Of a stretch of DNA of 64,000 bases, positions 1 through 8,608 are shown piece after piece; position 1 is the first letter of the stretch, and the number at the start of each line of letters is the position of its first letter. The stretch is from contig NZ_CP160452.1 of the NCBI RefSeq assembly GCF_041295575.1, forward strand, positions 1,922,001-1,986,000, in the 5' to 3' direction. The notes under the pieces are model-generated. The model was not told the origin of the DNA. It did no database searches and was given only the letters and a program-made list of their open reading frames with translations. Made by a program: the position numbers and the translations under genes. This DNA is from Sporosarcina pasteurii. Lineage in GTDB: Bacteria > Bacillota > Bacilli > Bacillales_A > Planococcaceae.

Positions 1-472
1 GATTTGAGTCAAACATAATGGATTGATGCGGTTTAAGCGTTTGAGTCCTATCTCCTATTTGTAAAGTGAGCTCTCCTTTTAATACATATAAAAATTCTTG
101 GCCTGCATGCGAAAATGACTCTCCCTCATTTTGTCCTGGTTTCAGCGTAATCAACATTGGTGCAAATGCCGGATTTTCTAATTGACCACTTAAGTCTTTA
201 TACGAAAATTGTGGACTTGTAATTTGCCGGGTTTTCAAAGCATCACTCGAAGTGACTTCACCCTCTTCTGTAACTTCATTAAAAAAATATCCCGGATTGA
301 CATCGAGTGCCAAAGATATCTTTTTTAAGGAATTTAATGTCGCAGAAGATTTTCCTCTTTCTAACTGCGACAAAAAACTGATCGAGAGTTCAGTTTGCTC
401 AGAAAGACTTTTCAACGTCATCTTCTTCTGTTTTCGTATTTGTTTAATCAGTACCCCTAAATTTTCTTCCAA
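1..472 (-). CDS. XRE-cupin transcriptional regulator (C-terminus cut by window edge)
   Basis: I translated this minus-strand frame by hand. It starts at a TTG at 472-470 behind a GGGGGAG ribosome site. The first ~65 residues form an XRE-type helix-turn-helix (LSEQTELSISFLSQLERGKS, then LNSLKKISLALDVNP). A cupin barrel follows, seen in the pattern PGQNEGESFSHAGQEFLYVL with GELTLQIGD. This architecture is typical of regulators that sense a small metabolite through the cupin. The gene is divergent from the MHS transporter/OCD pair and probably controls it. The C-terminus lies beyond base 1. The family is clear; the ligand is unknown. Confidence 0.85.
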   Translation of the reverse strand, partial: MEENLGVLIKQIRKQKKMTLKSLSEQTELSISFLSQLERGKSSATLNSLKKISLALDVNPGYFFNEVTEEGEVTSSDALKTRQITSPQFSYKDLSGQLENPAFAPMLITLKPGQNEGESFSHAGQEFLYVLKGELTLQIGDRTQTLKPHQSIMFDSN

Positions 473-499
473 TCCCTACTCCCCCTCTCAACTGCATAG

Positions 500-528
500 T
501 TGACAGAATTTTATAATAGCATTATGAT
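500..528 (+). promoter_or_regulatory. Sigma-A promoter for the MHS transporter
   Basis: The -35 box TTGACA is at 500-505 and the -10 box TATGAT at 523-528, with an exact 17-bp spacer. It points to the gene starting at 590. It lies in the divergent gap next to the XRE-cupin gene, so this regulator could bind over it. Confidence 0.75.
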
Positions 529-589
529 AACTATAATTCAAATTGAAGTATTACTTTAATTTTGGATTGAAAAAAAGGGGGGATGAAAA

Positions 590-1867
590 ATGGAGAAAAA
601 GAATTTGAATCGCGTTCTGATTGCGAGTTTAGTAGGGAGTTCCATTGAATGGTTTGACTACTTTTTATATGGAACTGTTGCTGCGCTTGTATTTAATCAG
701 TTGTTCTTCGTTACAGAGGATCCGACAATTGGACTCTTACTAGCGTATGCATCGTTTGCGCTTGCCTTCTTCATTCGTCCATTTGGCGGAATTATTTTCA
801 GTCATATTGGGGATCGCATTGGACGAAAGAAAACACTCGTATTAACACTAAGCATTATGGGGATTGCAACATTTGCCATGGGCTTATTACCTACATATCA
901 AGCGATCGGTATTTGGGCACCGATTTTATTAATTACTTTAAGATTAGTACAAGGTCTAGGCATAGGCGGAGAATGGGGCGGCGCTTTACTGTTAGCTGTT
1001 GAATATGCACCGCCTGAAAAACGTGGGTTTTTCGGAAGTATTCCACAAATGGGGATTACGATTGGAATGATGCTTGGTACGCTTGCACTTTCCATTATGA
1101 CTTTACTTCCAGAAGGTTCCTTTATGACTTGGGGATGGCGTGTCCCTTTCATTTTGAGTGCACTTCTCGTTGTATTTGGCCTTTGGATTCGTAAAGGAAT
1201 TGATGAGACACCTTCATTTAAAGAAGTACAAGCAAGAGGAGAAATTCCAAAGATTCCACTGTTTACAACTTTAAAAACACATTGGCGTGAAGTACTCATT
1301 GCCATTGGGGCGAAAGTTGTTGAAACTGCACCGTTTTATATTTTCGGAACGTTTGTCGTTTCGTATGCAACAACATATCTCGGATTTTCAAATCGGGCAG
1401 TCTTAAATTCTGTAATGGTTGCTACGATCATTACAACGCTCTTAATTCCTCTCATGGGCAAACTTTCGGACCGTGTTGGAAGAAAGCCTCTATATGTGTA
1501 TGGAACGATTATTATGGCGCTTTATGCATTTCCATATTTTTGGTTATTGAAACAAGGTTCCGTGATTCTGTTAGGCATTGCGACGGTGATTGGATTAGGA
1601 ATTATTTGGGCACCAATTACTGCCGTGCTCGGAACCATGTTCTCTGAAATTTTCTCGGCTGAAGTTCGATATACGGGAATCTCACTTGGTTATCAAATCG
1701 GGGCTGCTGTGGCCGGTGGAACCGCCCCACTCGTAGCAACTGCACTACTTGCAAAATTTAATAACTCTTACGTGCCAGTTGCGATGTACATTATTTTCAC
1801 TGCAATCGTTTCACTAATCGCTATTTGGGCTGTGAAAGATCGTCGTGGCCAAGAATTGGACGCTTAG
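590..1867 (+). CDS. MFS transporter, metabolite:H+ symporter (MHS) family
   Basis: A 425-residue integral membrane protein with about 12 membrane segments. The N-terminal signature SSIEWFDYFLYG is diagnostic of the MHS branch of the major facilitator superfamily (ProP, KgtP, ShiA relatives). The loop GDRIGRKKT and its second-half counterpart GKLSDRVGRKP are the conserved MFS loop-2 and loop-8 motifs. RLVQGLGIGGEWGGA is the MHS TM4 motif. Members import organic acids, betaines or amino acids with protons. The start follows a GGGGGG ribosome site. The OCD-family gene starts 19 bases after the stop, so the two form an operon; the substrate may be what that enzyme reduces or deaminates. The substrate cannot be read from sequence. 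Confidence 0.9.
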   Translation: MEKKNLNRVLIASLVGSSIEWFDYFLYGTVAALVFNQLFFVTEDPTIGLLLAYASFALAFFIRPFGGIIFSHIGDRIGRKKTLVLTLSIMGIATFAMGLLPTYQAIGIWAPILLITLRLVQGLGIGGEWGGALLLAVEYAPPEKRGFFGSIPQMGITIGMMLGTLALSIMTLLPEGSFMTWGWRVPFILSALLVVFGLWIRKGIDETPSFKEVQARGEIPKIPLFTTLKTHWREVLIAIGAKVVETAPFYIFGTFVVSYATTYLGFSNRAVLNSVMVATIITTLLIPLMGKLSDRVGRKPLYVYGTIIMALYAFPYFWLLKQGSVILLGIATVIGLGIIWAPITAVLGTMFSEIFSAEVRYTGISLGYQIGAAVAGGTAPLVATALLAKFNNSYVPVAMYIIFTAIVSLIAIWAVKDRRGQELDA

Positions 1868-1886
1868 ATTATAGGAGGCTTTACGT

Positions 1887-2876
1887 ATGTTAATTATTAA
1901 TGAAAAAGAAATCCAATCGATTTATGCAATGAACGAAGCTTTACTAGACGTTGAACAAGTATTACAAGCAATGGCAAAGGGAAAAATCGACAATCCGAAT
2001 CGTACAGTGATAGAATTCCCTGAACGTAGTGCATCATCGTTGTATATGCCGAGTGCTGATCTTGTAGATGAAATGGCAACAATGAAAGCCGTTACTATCT
2101 TCCCGGAAAACCCTGCACTCGGAAAACCGACTACTCAAGGGGTCCTGTTAGTGACAGATGCGACAAATGGCGAACATTTGGCGTTGATGAATGCATCTTA
2201 CTTAACACGTTTACGAACGGGTGCATTAAGTGGTTTAGCGACCGCGAGATTAGCAAGAGAGGATGCTGCAGTTTTAACAGTCATTGGTACGGGCGGCATG
2301 GCGTTTGAACAAGTATTAGGCGTCTTAGCTGTCCGCAATATTGAACAAATTTTACTCGTGAATCCGACTGAAGAGAAAGCTGTTCAATTCGGCGAAAAGC
2401 TTCGTTCATTTGGCATTAAGGAAGAGATTCAAATTGAAATTATTCGAGACGTTGCAGTGGCGGTTCGTCAAGCTGACATTATTTGCTGTAGTACGCGCTC
2501 CTCAGAACCTGTATTTGATGGAAAAGACGTGAAACCTGGAACCCATGTAAATGGAGTAGGCTCTTATTTACCGCATATGCGCGAAGTCGATTTTGAATTT
2601 ATTCAACGTGCAAGTAAAATTGTCGTCGATGATTTAGATGGCATTAAAGAAGAAGCCGGAGAATTAATTCATGCAGCTGAACAACCTGACTGGAGTTTTG
2701 ATAAGCTTCATGGTGAATTAAAAGAACTGGTAACCGATAACATTGACGGACGGACAAACGAAGAAGAAATTACATTTTTCAAATGTGTTGGTGCTGCTTA
2801 TTTCGACTTGGCCGTAGCTAAAGGGGTTTATAAAATAGCGAATGAACGAAAGATTGGCTTACGGACTGAGATTTGA
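1887..2876 (+). CDS. Ornithine cyclodeaminase / mu-crystallin family protein
   Basis: 329 residues, the normal family length. The protein has the N-terminal dimer region and a Rossmann core with the NAD(P) motif VIGTGGMAFEQ near residue 133. LTRLRTGALSGLA and the acidic stretch KIVVDDLDGIKEEAGEL are also family hallmarks. Relatives include ornithine cyclodeaminase, alanine dehydrogenase and ketimine reductases, so the reaction is an NAD(P)-linked step on an amino acid or imine. An AGGAGGC ribosome site precedes ATG 1887. The gene is co-transcribed with the MHS transporter upstream, which suggests uptake and use of one amino-acid-like compound. The exact substrate is not resolvable from family alone. 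Confidence 0.85.
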   Translation: MLIINEKEIQSIYAMNEALLDVEQVLQAMAKGKIDNPNRTVIEFPERSASSLYMPSADLVDEMATMKAVTIFPENPALGKPTTQGVLLVTDATNGEHLALMNASYLTRLRTGALSGLATARLAREDAAVLTVIGTGGMAFEQVLGVLAVRNIEQILLVNPTEEKAVQFGEKLRSFGIKEEIQIEIIRDVAVAVRQADIICCSTRSSEPVFDGKDVKPGTHVNGVGSYLPHMREVDFEFIQRASKIVVDDLDGIKEEAGELIHAAEQPDWSFDKLHGELKELVTDNIDGRTNEEEITFFKCVGAAYFDLAVAKGVYKIANERKIGLRTEI

Positions 2877-2984
2877 CGATTACGAGTCAAATGTTAGAGA
2901 TCTTGGTAAAATAAAACGCACCTCCATTATCATATTGATTATCGTATGATTCGTACCCACATTGACAGTATAAAAGGCATAATA

Positions 2985-3012
2985 AAAAACGCACAGTTCT
3001 GTGCGTTTTTTA
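2985..3012. terminator. Rho-independent terminator after the OCD-family gene
   Basis: A near-perfect hairpin, AAAAACGCACA with TGTGCGTTTTT around a GTTC loop, followed by more T residues. It lies about 110 bases after the stop at 2876 and can act in both directions. Confidence 0.8.
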
Positions 3013-3124
3013 TTGTTATATTTTATTATTGCAACTTGGATATGCCTTACTAAACAATCGCGCCCGTTAGTTGAAGAAGAATCTGTGCCAGAACTATTAA
3101 AGTTATGACACCTATTATTGATAG

Positions 3125-3160
3125 AAAAGTCTCCCTTTCTAAATGAAAGAGAGACTTTTC
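3125..3160 (-). terminator. Terminator of the CynX/NimT-like gene
   Basis: The inverted repeat AAAAGTCTC...GAGACTTTT has an inner CTTTC/GAAAG extension. It lies about 70 bases downstream of the stop of the minus-strand transporter gene. Confidence 0.7.
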
Positions 3161-3227
3161 GTAAATCTAACATATTTCTATCGTGTTAGATTCGGGAGTT
3201 TTCAAATCCATACTCAACGAGAAAAAA

Positions 3228-4445
3228 CTATTGTAAAGAACGATCATTCGGTTTAAGGAAAGGTGTCAAGATAAGCATAAGAACTGTTATACCTACAAGA
3301 AACCAAATCGAAGTACTGAAGTCTCCAGAGAGATCTCGCATAAATCCAACCGAGAACGGTCCTGTTGCTGCAATCAGATATCCTACAGTTAAAACAAATC
3401 CGTTCCAGACGTTCGATTCTTCTACTGTATTCGTATTATCTAGTGGCAAGGTCATACTTAGAGTAAAGGCACCACCAAGGCCAAAAGCAAAAATAGATAT
3501 AAATATAAATGGAGATGCATCTGGCCAAATGGCAATAAGTATCAAACCTACTACAGCAAGCAAGGAAGATACAGCTAACCAGCCACGGCGGTCAAGTGAT
3601 TTACTAAGTGCGCCAAATACAGGGTTAGCCAGCATAAATACAACGGTGAAAGTTAAAAGTATAAACCCTGCAACGGAAACCGAATATCCTTGTTCTTGAT
3701 ACATCGATGAAACCCAAGCTATGATGGCATAGAAAAGGAGATTCGTACATCCGAAATAGAGAGCAATCATCCATGCTGTTGGGTTTTTATATGGAATTGG
3801 CACGCTTCTTTCGGAAACTTCTTGTGAAACAGGACTATCTTTACGCCCTTGAAGGGTGATCACAATCCAAGCAATGATAGCTAAAACACCGGGCAAAGCC
3901 CAAATACCAGACGCTAAGCGCCATCCACTATCTGCATATGAAGCGATGATTCCTGTTGTACCTGCCGCGAGTGCAGTACCTAGTGATAGGGAGAAAGTAT
4001 AAATCCCCATTAGTAATGCTGCTTTATTAGGGAATTTCAATTTGATGAAACCACCCATCAACGTACCGACGATGGCGATACCAGCACCAACACCTACTGT
4101 TGTTGAAAGTAATGTGAATGTATTGGGAGAAAATGCGCGAACTAGAGTGGATAAAGTAAGCAGTAATAAAGCATAAAGGATTACTGTATCTCGACCATAG
4201 CGACGGGCAATCCATGGGGTCGGCAAAGCTAAAAGCCCCATTAATAAATCAGGTATCGTGATTAACATCGAAAGTGTTGAATATGAAAAATTAAAATCGT
4301 CTTGAATAAGGGTCGAAATAGGCCCAATAGAAATAATTCCAGGACGTAAACTAACGGAAACAAGAATAATTGCGACGATTGCAATCCATGCGCCGTTATT
4401 TTCTTGAGTTTTAACTAAATTTTGTTCGTTATTCTTTTTTCTCAT
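3228..4445 (-). CDS. MFS transporter, CynX/NimT-like
   Basis: 405 residues with about 12 hydrophobic segments. The start of the first membrane segment, LVSVSLRPGIISIGPI, is typical of the CynX/NimT (YeaN-like) group of the major facilitator superfamily, which includes a cyanate transporter and 2-nitroimidazole efflux proteins. IARRYGRDT matches the MFS loop-2 motif. The start has a GGAAGG ribosome site about 8 bases upstream. The gene stands alone with its own terminator (3125-3160), so context gives no substrate. The family call is firm; the substrate is unknown. Confidence 0.85.
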   Translation of the reverse strand: MRKKNNEQNLVKTQENNGAWIAIVAIILVSVSLRPGIISIGPISTLIQDDFNFSYSTLSMLITIPDLLMGLLALPTPWIARRYGRDTVILYALLLLTLSTLVRAFSPNTFTLLSTTVGVGAGIAIVGTLMGGFIKLKFPNKAALLMGIYTFSLSLGTALAAGTTGIIASYADSGWRLASGIWALPGVLAIIAWIVITLQGRKDSPVSQEVSERSVPIPYKNPTAWMIALYFGCTNLLFYAIIAWVSSMYQEQGYSVSVAGFILLTFTVVFMLANPVFGALSKSLDRRGWLAVSSLLAVVGLILIAIWPDASPFIFISIFAFGLGGAFTLSMTLPLDNTNTVEESNVWNGFVLTVGYLIAATGPFSVGFMRDLSGDFSTSIWFLVGITVLMLILTPFLKPNDRSLQ

Positions 4446-4896
4446 CTAATCAACCTTCCTGTGTATTAATTCTCTAGTTGAGGAGTATATTGTTAAGGGT
4501 TTTGGCATCTCTTGTGCATATTTATTGAAGCTCGTTTTTTTAAAAAAATTTCGAACAGAAATACTAATTCCGATTACTTTAAAACAATATAGAATTACTG
4601 GCTCGCTGTTGATCATGCGTCTTGAAAAATACGATTTTATAAAGGGTTTCGTATGCTTACGCTAGGTTGGTCCGATGGCGTTACTTTATGCAAATCAGTT
4701 GATTGGTCAAAAGCGAGTAGAATTAAAAGAACTTTACCGTCTAGCAACACCAGCATCAGGAAACAAAGGCATTTTACGTTCTGCTCTATTCATACCATCA
4801 CTCAATATAAAAAAGCTGTTATGTAAAGACAGCCGATTGTTTAACTAAAGCACCCGTTTAAGTGAAAATCTTCACAAATCGACCTCTCAATTCCCC
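4446..4896. other. Intergenic stretch without a supported gene
   Basis: 450 bases between two minus-strand genes. A plus-strand reading frame of 57 codons runs from ATG 4675 to 4848. It has no ribosome site and no recognisable domain, so I do not call it a gene. A copy of the GCGCCC-loop hairpin (core GCACCCG at 4850-4856) sits at its right end. Otherwise I see nothing. Confidence 0.5.
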
Positions 4897-5511
4897 CTAT
4901 TTTTTATTTTTCTTCATCGCTTCTGCCAATTGATGAGAATTCAGATCTTCTTCCTCCTGTAATTGATCAATGATGTTGCGGTAATCCTCCTTATTTCGAT
5001 TCTGGCTTAATTTATAAGCGGCTTCAACTTCTTCCACTTTAATCTTAAATCCTACAATACCTTTAAGTTCCCTTTCTAATAGCTGAGGCGAGAGCTTGTC
5101 CCAAAAAACTGGATTTTTCCGATGTTTTTCATATTTTTCTAGTAACATAATCAGTTCTTGTTTTAACTCTTCTTGCTCTAAAATAATCGGTTTGCCATAT
5201 ACATGGACCGCTTGATAATTCCATGTTGGAACATTTTCATCACCATACCATGAAGAAGAAATATACGCATCCGGTCCCTGGTACATAACAAGTGCGTTCT
5301 CACACGTTTCAAATGTTCTCCATTGAGGATTTCCATAGGCTATATGTCCTGTGATATAATATTCATCGCCTTTTTTTCCAAACTCCAAAGGTATATGAGT
5401 GGCAATTGGTTTCCCTTGTTTTGTTGTGACGATGGTTCCAAAAGAGTTTTTTTGAATAAACTCTATGACCTCATTCATGTCCGTGACTTTAAAATATTTA
5501 GGAATAAACAT
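4897..5511 (-). CDS. PaiB-family FMN-binding protein
   Basis: 204 residues, the usual PaiB length. The opening MFIPKYFKVTDMNEVIEFI, the segment FGTIVTTKQGKPIATHIPLEF, and SSSWYGDENVPTWNYQAVHV match the PaiB family. This is an FMN-binding split-barrel fold; Bacillus subtilis PaiB is described as a transcriptional regulator of sporulation and degradative enzymes. An AGGAG site lies about 10 bases before the ATG. The usual partner PaiA (a polyamine acetyltransferase) is not adjacent. The gene is divergent from a MocR regulator and shares its 100-bp promoter gap. Its exact role here is inferred from the family only. Confidence 0.85.
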   Translation of the reverse strand: MFIPKYFKVTDMNEVIEFIQKNSFGTIVTTKQGKPIATHIPLEFGKKGDEYYITGHIAYGNPQWRTFETCENALVMYQGPDAYISSSWYGDENVPTWNYQAVHVYGKPIILEQEELKQELIMLLEKYEKHRKNPVFWDKLSPQLLERELKGIVGFKIKVEEVEAAYKLSQNRNKEDYRNIIDQLQEEEDLNSHQLAEAMKKNKK

Positions 5512-5577
5512 GTTTGAACAACTCCTTTATTGGTTTTATAATTATAACTATTTCATATGAGTATTCTACTATACACT

Positions 5578-5605
5578 TTGACATATAAAAAGGTACAATT
5601 ATAAA
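5578..5605 (+). promoter_or_regulatory. Sigma-A promoter of the MocR gene
   Basis: TTGACA at 5578-5583 and TATAAA at 5600-5605, 16-bp spacer, 28 bases before the start at 5633. Confidence 0.6.
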
Positions 5606-5632
5606 CAAATACACATGTCAGGAGGGTCGTAT

Positions 5633-7015
5633 ATGAAAAACACTATTTTTATTTTGAACGATGACTCCCCCAAATACCAGCAAATATACGAGCAGTTCAA
5701 GTCTTTTATTAAGCGTGGCGACATACATCCTAATGATTCTTTGCCGTCCATTCGCCAACTTGCAGAGTCTCTTCAAGTCAGTCGCAATACCACATTGATG
5801 GCATATGAGCAGCTTTTAGCGGAAGGCTATATCCGCTCAGAAGCGAGAAAAGGATATTTTGTAAATGAATTACAGCAAGTTTTAGTTCAAGATACTTTCA
5901 ACCCACCTCATAAAAAGCATAAAGTGACGGTAACGCCAGTCGAAGTTGATTTCAGAGCAGGGGCCGTAGATCAAACCAATTTCCCTTTAAAAATTTGGAG
6001 AAGGATATCAAATCAAGTTTTAACATTACCGGAGAGCTTTCGATACGGGGAACCCTTTGGTGAGGTATGCTTGCGTGAGCAAATCGCGACTTATCTATTC
6101 CAATACCGTGGAGTTAAAACAGAGCCAAATGCGATTATTATCGGCAGTAGTACCCAACAAATGTTAATTCATCTTGGACAAATCCTAAAGGATGATAATG
6201 CTGGCATTATTATAGAGGATCCAGGTTATGATGGAGCAATGGAGGCTTTTCGATTTCATCGTTTCAGGATTGAGACTTTACCAGTTTATGAGACAGGGGC
6301 TAATTTTTCAGTATTAGAAAAACTGGAGTCGAGGTTAATCTATGTAACCCCCTCCCATCAAAGTCCACTAGGTGTAAGTATGTCCATTCAACAAAGGCAA
6401 ATGCTTATTCATTGGGCTAACAACAAAAATGGATTTATTATCGAAGACGATTATGACAGTGAATTTCGCTATACTCAACGACCATTTCCAGCACTTGCAT
6501 CCATTGATTCAACAAGAGTCATTTACCTAGGGAATTTCTCAAAGTCCTTTCTTCCAGGAATCCGCCTAAGTTATATGGTGCTACCAGAGTTATTATTAAA
6601 TCGTTATAAAAAACAATTTCTTCATTTCGAGAGTACCTCATCGCTCTTGAGCCAGCTTACAATGGCTAAATTTATGGAAGAAGGAGAATGGAATCGCCAT
6701 ATTAAACGAATGCGGCTTGTCTATAAGCGAAAAATGCAGTGCTTAGTTTCAGAATTAAAAAAACACTTCAAACAAAGTATATCCATCATTGGAGAACAGT
6801 CTGGTTTGTTCGTTTTAGTTAAAGTACATCTAAATCATTCAGAAGAATGGTTAATCGAGCGTGCTTCCATTTATGGGGTAAAAGTCTATCCTACTTCAAT
6901 CTATTTCATAAAAAATCATCCTGCAGAAGCAATTATTAAACTGGGATTCAGTAATCTTACACGTGATGAAATTCAAAAAGGCGTGAAGCTTTTAAATAAG
7001 GCTTGGGAGGACTAA
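5633..7015 (+). CDS. MocR-family regulator (GntR HTH plus aminotransferase domain)
   Basis: A GntR winged helix-turn-helix at residues 15-75 (SLPSIRQLAESLQVSRNTT) is fused to a type-I aminotransferase-like domain from about residue 105 to the end. The PLP lysine is in GNFSKSFLPG (Lys304), and IEDDYDSEFRY carries the PLP-ring aspartate/tyrosine. MocR regulators such as PdxR and GabR bind PLP or PLP-amino-acid adducts. I chose ATG 5633, giving 460 residues, because AGGAGGG lies 6 bases before it; an ATG at 5615 is in frame but lies upstream of this ribosome site. Divergent from the PaiB gene, a likely target along with itself. No pdxS/pdxT or gabT lies nearby, so the regulon is unknown. Confidence 0.88.
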   Translation: MKNTIFILNDDSPKYQQIYEQFKSFIKRGDIHPNDSLPSIRQLAESLQVSRNTTLMAYEQLLAEGYIRSEARKGYFVNELQQVLVQDTFNPPHKKHKVTVTPVEVDFRAGAVDQTNFPLKIWRRISNQVLTLPESFRYGEPFGEVCLREQIATYLFQYRGVKTEPNAIIIGSSTQQMLIHLGQILKDDNAGIIIEDPGYDGAMEAFRFHRFRIETLPVYETGANFSVLEKLESRLIYVTPSHQSPLGVSMSIQQRQMLIHWANNKNGFIIEDDYDSEFRYTQRPFPALASIDSTRVIYLGNFSKSFLPGIRLSYMVLPELLLNRYKKQFLHFESTSSLLSQLTMAKFMEEGEWNRHIKRMRLVYKRKMQCLVSELKKHFKQSISIIGEQSGLFVLVKVHLNHSEEWLIERASIYGVKVYPTSIYFIKNHPAEAIIKLGFSNLTRDEIQKGVKLLNKAWED

Positions 7016-7099
7016 TATGATTACTTTATGCCTTTTACCGAAAAGGTATTGGACCGTACATTAACAAACTTTAGTACATCACCTAATTATGATAAAAAT

Positions 7100-7127
7100 A
7101 AAAAGCATTCAATATAGAATGCTTTTT
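7100..7127 (+). terminator. Terminator of the MocR gene
   Basis: AAAAAGCATTC, loop AATATA, GAATGCTTTTT, followed by more T residues. Confidence 0.85.
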
Positions 7128-7292
7128 ATTTTTCTTGTTCAACTAACCTGCCCCGTTAGTTTAAGTGTAATCCTTCACAATCTCGATTGCATTATAAATA
7201 AATATGTGTTTACTTTACTCAACAATATGGCCCTTATGCTGAATAGGCGCAGTTACTTATTCAATAAGTGCGTCCGATTCTAGAATAAAATA

Positions 7293-7326
7293 AATCGGGA
7301 GATTCAAAAGAACTTCTCCCGATTAT
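7293..7326 (-). terminator. Terminator of the GNAT gene at 7365
   Basis: AATCGGGAGA and TCTCCCGATT form a 9-10 bp stem just downstream of the minus-strand stop. Confidence 0.75.
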
Positions 7327-7364
7327 TTATGCATTCACAACTATTCTTTTACTGGTAATAACCT

Positions 7365-7775
7365 TTAATTCATCTTAGCAAATGCAACTAAAAATCCTTT
7401 GTCACAAGATTGAAAGCCGTTCTTTTCATAAAAGTGTCTGACGTCAGGAGCCTCCTCAGTTAGGAGAACCTTTTGCCGAACGCTATTGTATTTATTCAAG
7501 GTTTGTTGCAGTAGTTTGGTAGCAATTCCTTGGTTTTGATAAGCATTTAAGACGAGTATGTCTTGTACGTATATAATTGTTAATCCATCACCAACAATTC
7601 GAATGAGTCCAACTAACTCGTCTCCGTCCCAAGCTGATATAACATCCAGTGATTGCGATAGAGCCTGTTGTAGAATGGCCAAATCCTGTGTATATGCAAA
7701 CCATTCAACGTCATTATATAATTTTTCCAACTGATCAACATTAATGTTTTTACTATTCTTGAAACATATCGTCAT
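7365..7775 (-). CDS. GNAT family N-acetyltransferase
   Basis: 136 residues. The acetyl-CoA binding region appears as VLNAYQNQGIATKLLQ, where QNQGIA is the Q/R-x-x-G-x-A motif A. DVRHFYEKNGFQ is the motif-B end usual in small GNAT enzymes. An AGGAGG site lies 7 bases before the ATG. The acceptor substrate cannot be told; close relatives are mostly uncharacterised. It has its own terminator, and no operon partner is visible. Confidence 0.85.
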   Translation of the reverse strand: MTICFKNSKNINVDQLEKLYNDVEWFAYTQDLAILQQALSQSLDVISAWDGDELVGLIRIVGDGLTIIYVQDILVLNAYQNQGIATKLLQQTLNKYNSVRQKVLLTEEAPDVRHFYEKNGFQSCDKGFLVAFAKMN

Positions 7776-8027
7776 TTATTATCCTCCTCAAAAATGTTAT
7801 TTTGAAGAGTTATTCCATAGTTTATCCACTGTCTTATACCTCCTTTACATCCTACTTTATCGTTGTATAATTCCGCATCTATAATTTCAAGTTTAAATAT
7901 ATGAAAAATAAAAAGATTACCTTATTACCGCTCATTGTCTTAATATTAACTATATCGAACTTTTAGAGCTCGCGCAATAATCTGTATTTCAGCAATCATG
8001 CCCGTCTTATGCAATCGCTTATAATAC

Positions 8028-8041
8028 AATCGCGCCCGATT
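8028..8041. repeat. GCGCCC-loop hairpin (representative copy)
   Basis: AATC, GCGCCC, GATT: a 4-bp stem around the conserved loop, 29 bases downstream of the stop of the metG fragment. A second, imperfect copy lies at 7995-8010. See the finding on this family for the other copies. Confidence 0.6.
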
Positions 8042-8069
8042 ATGGAGTAATGTGGGAGCCTAGTTACTA

Positions 8070-8267
8070 TTATAAAACACCTTTATTTAAGCGCTCTAAT
8101 TCTTCTTCGATTTTCATCAAATCAATCCTATCAAACAATGGTTTAATTTCGGAAAGAGATATGGAAATTGGTTCGATTTCTTGCCATCGCAATTCATTTA
8201 ATCCTAACATTTCTTTAACCTTCTTACTTGAAAATGGAAGAAAAGGATTAAGTAATTGCGGAAACAC
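8070..8267 (-). pseudogene. C-terminal fragment of a methionyl-tRNA synthetase-like gene
   Basis: The 65-codon minus-strand frame reads LLNPFLPFSSKKVKEMLGL and ends SEIKPLFDRIDLMKIEEEL. This matches the end of the anticodon-binding domain of the second, short methionyl-tRNA synthetase type found in some Bacilli. The catalytic domain (HIGH and KMSKS motifs) is absent and the upstream frame is interrupted within about 120 bases, where the HTH gene's 3' end lies. It is a relic, not a working synthetase. The match is from memory of the family; a protein search would settle it. Confidence 0.6.
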
Positions 8268-8380
8268 AATTCATGTGCGAATTGTGATCCCATTTGCGAT
8301 GTGTTTTATCGTTTTCTCCCCATGTACCGAACTCGTTAATATTTTACCAAGCTCTTTTACAATTATGTTTTGCAACTTTT

Positions 8381-8596
8381 TCAATCCACTTCATCAGGTT
8401 TGTATTCGATAATATCCCCCGGTTGGCAGTCTAATGCCTGACAAATGGCCTCTAGAGTTGAAAATCTAATTGCTTTTGCCTTTCCGTTTTTCAATATTGA
8501 AATATTAGCCATTGTGATGCCTACCTTCTCGGAAAGCTCTGTTACACTCATTTTCCTTTTCGCCAACATCACATCTATATTAATGATAATTGCCAT
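8381..8596 (-). CDS. Small XRE/Cro-type HTH regulator (YozG-like)
   Basis: 71 residues, almost all a helix-turn-helix: KMSVTELSEKVGITMANISI, then TLEAICQALDCQPGDIIEY. This compact Cro/CI form is often paired with a DUF2975 membrane protein, as here, 12 bases downstream of that gene's end. The ribosome site GAGGTG lies 8 bases before ATG. The pair probably forms an autoregulated operon in which the membrane protein modulates the regulator; this last point is inference from conserved pairing. Confidence 0.85.
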   Translation of the reverse strand: MAIIINIDVMLAKRKMSVTELSEKVGITMANISILKNGKAKAIRFSTLEAICQALDCQPGDIIEYKPDEVD

Positions 8597-8608
8597 TGTG
8601 TTTTCACC

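Larger units (their letters stand above)
7016..7364. other. Intergenic stretch with two terminators and hairpin repeats
   Basis: 350 bases between two genes that converge. It holds the terminator of the MocR gene (7100-7127), the terminator of the minus-strand GNAT gene (7293-7326), and two copies of the GCGCCC-loop hairpin family: AACTAAC/GTTAGTTT at 7141-7162 and a degenerate pair at 7241-7285. No gene is supported. Confidence 0.6.

Noticed and set aside
898..1305. 135-codon ORF antisense to the MHS transporter
   Set aside because: A shadow frame of a clear transporter gene. The same holds for similar frames inside other genes, such as 42320-42718 and 60023-60448.
2880..3173. 97-codon minus-strand ORF after the OCD gene
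   Set aside because: It spans a strong terminator, a second terminator and a hairpin repeat, so it is a chance open frame.
4675..4848. 57-codon plus-strand ORF
   Set aside because: No ribosome site and no family; the composition is not clearly coding.
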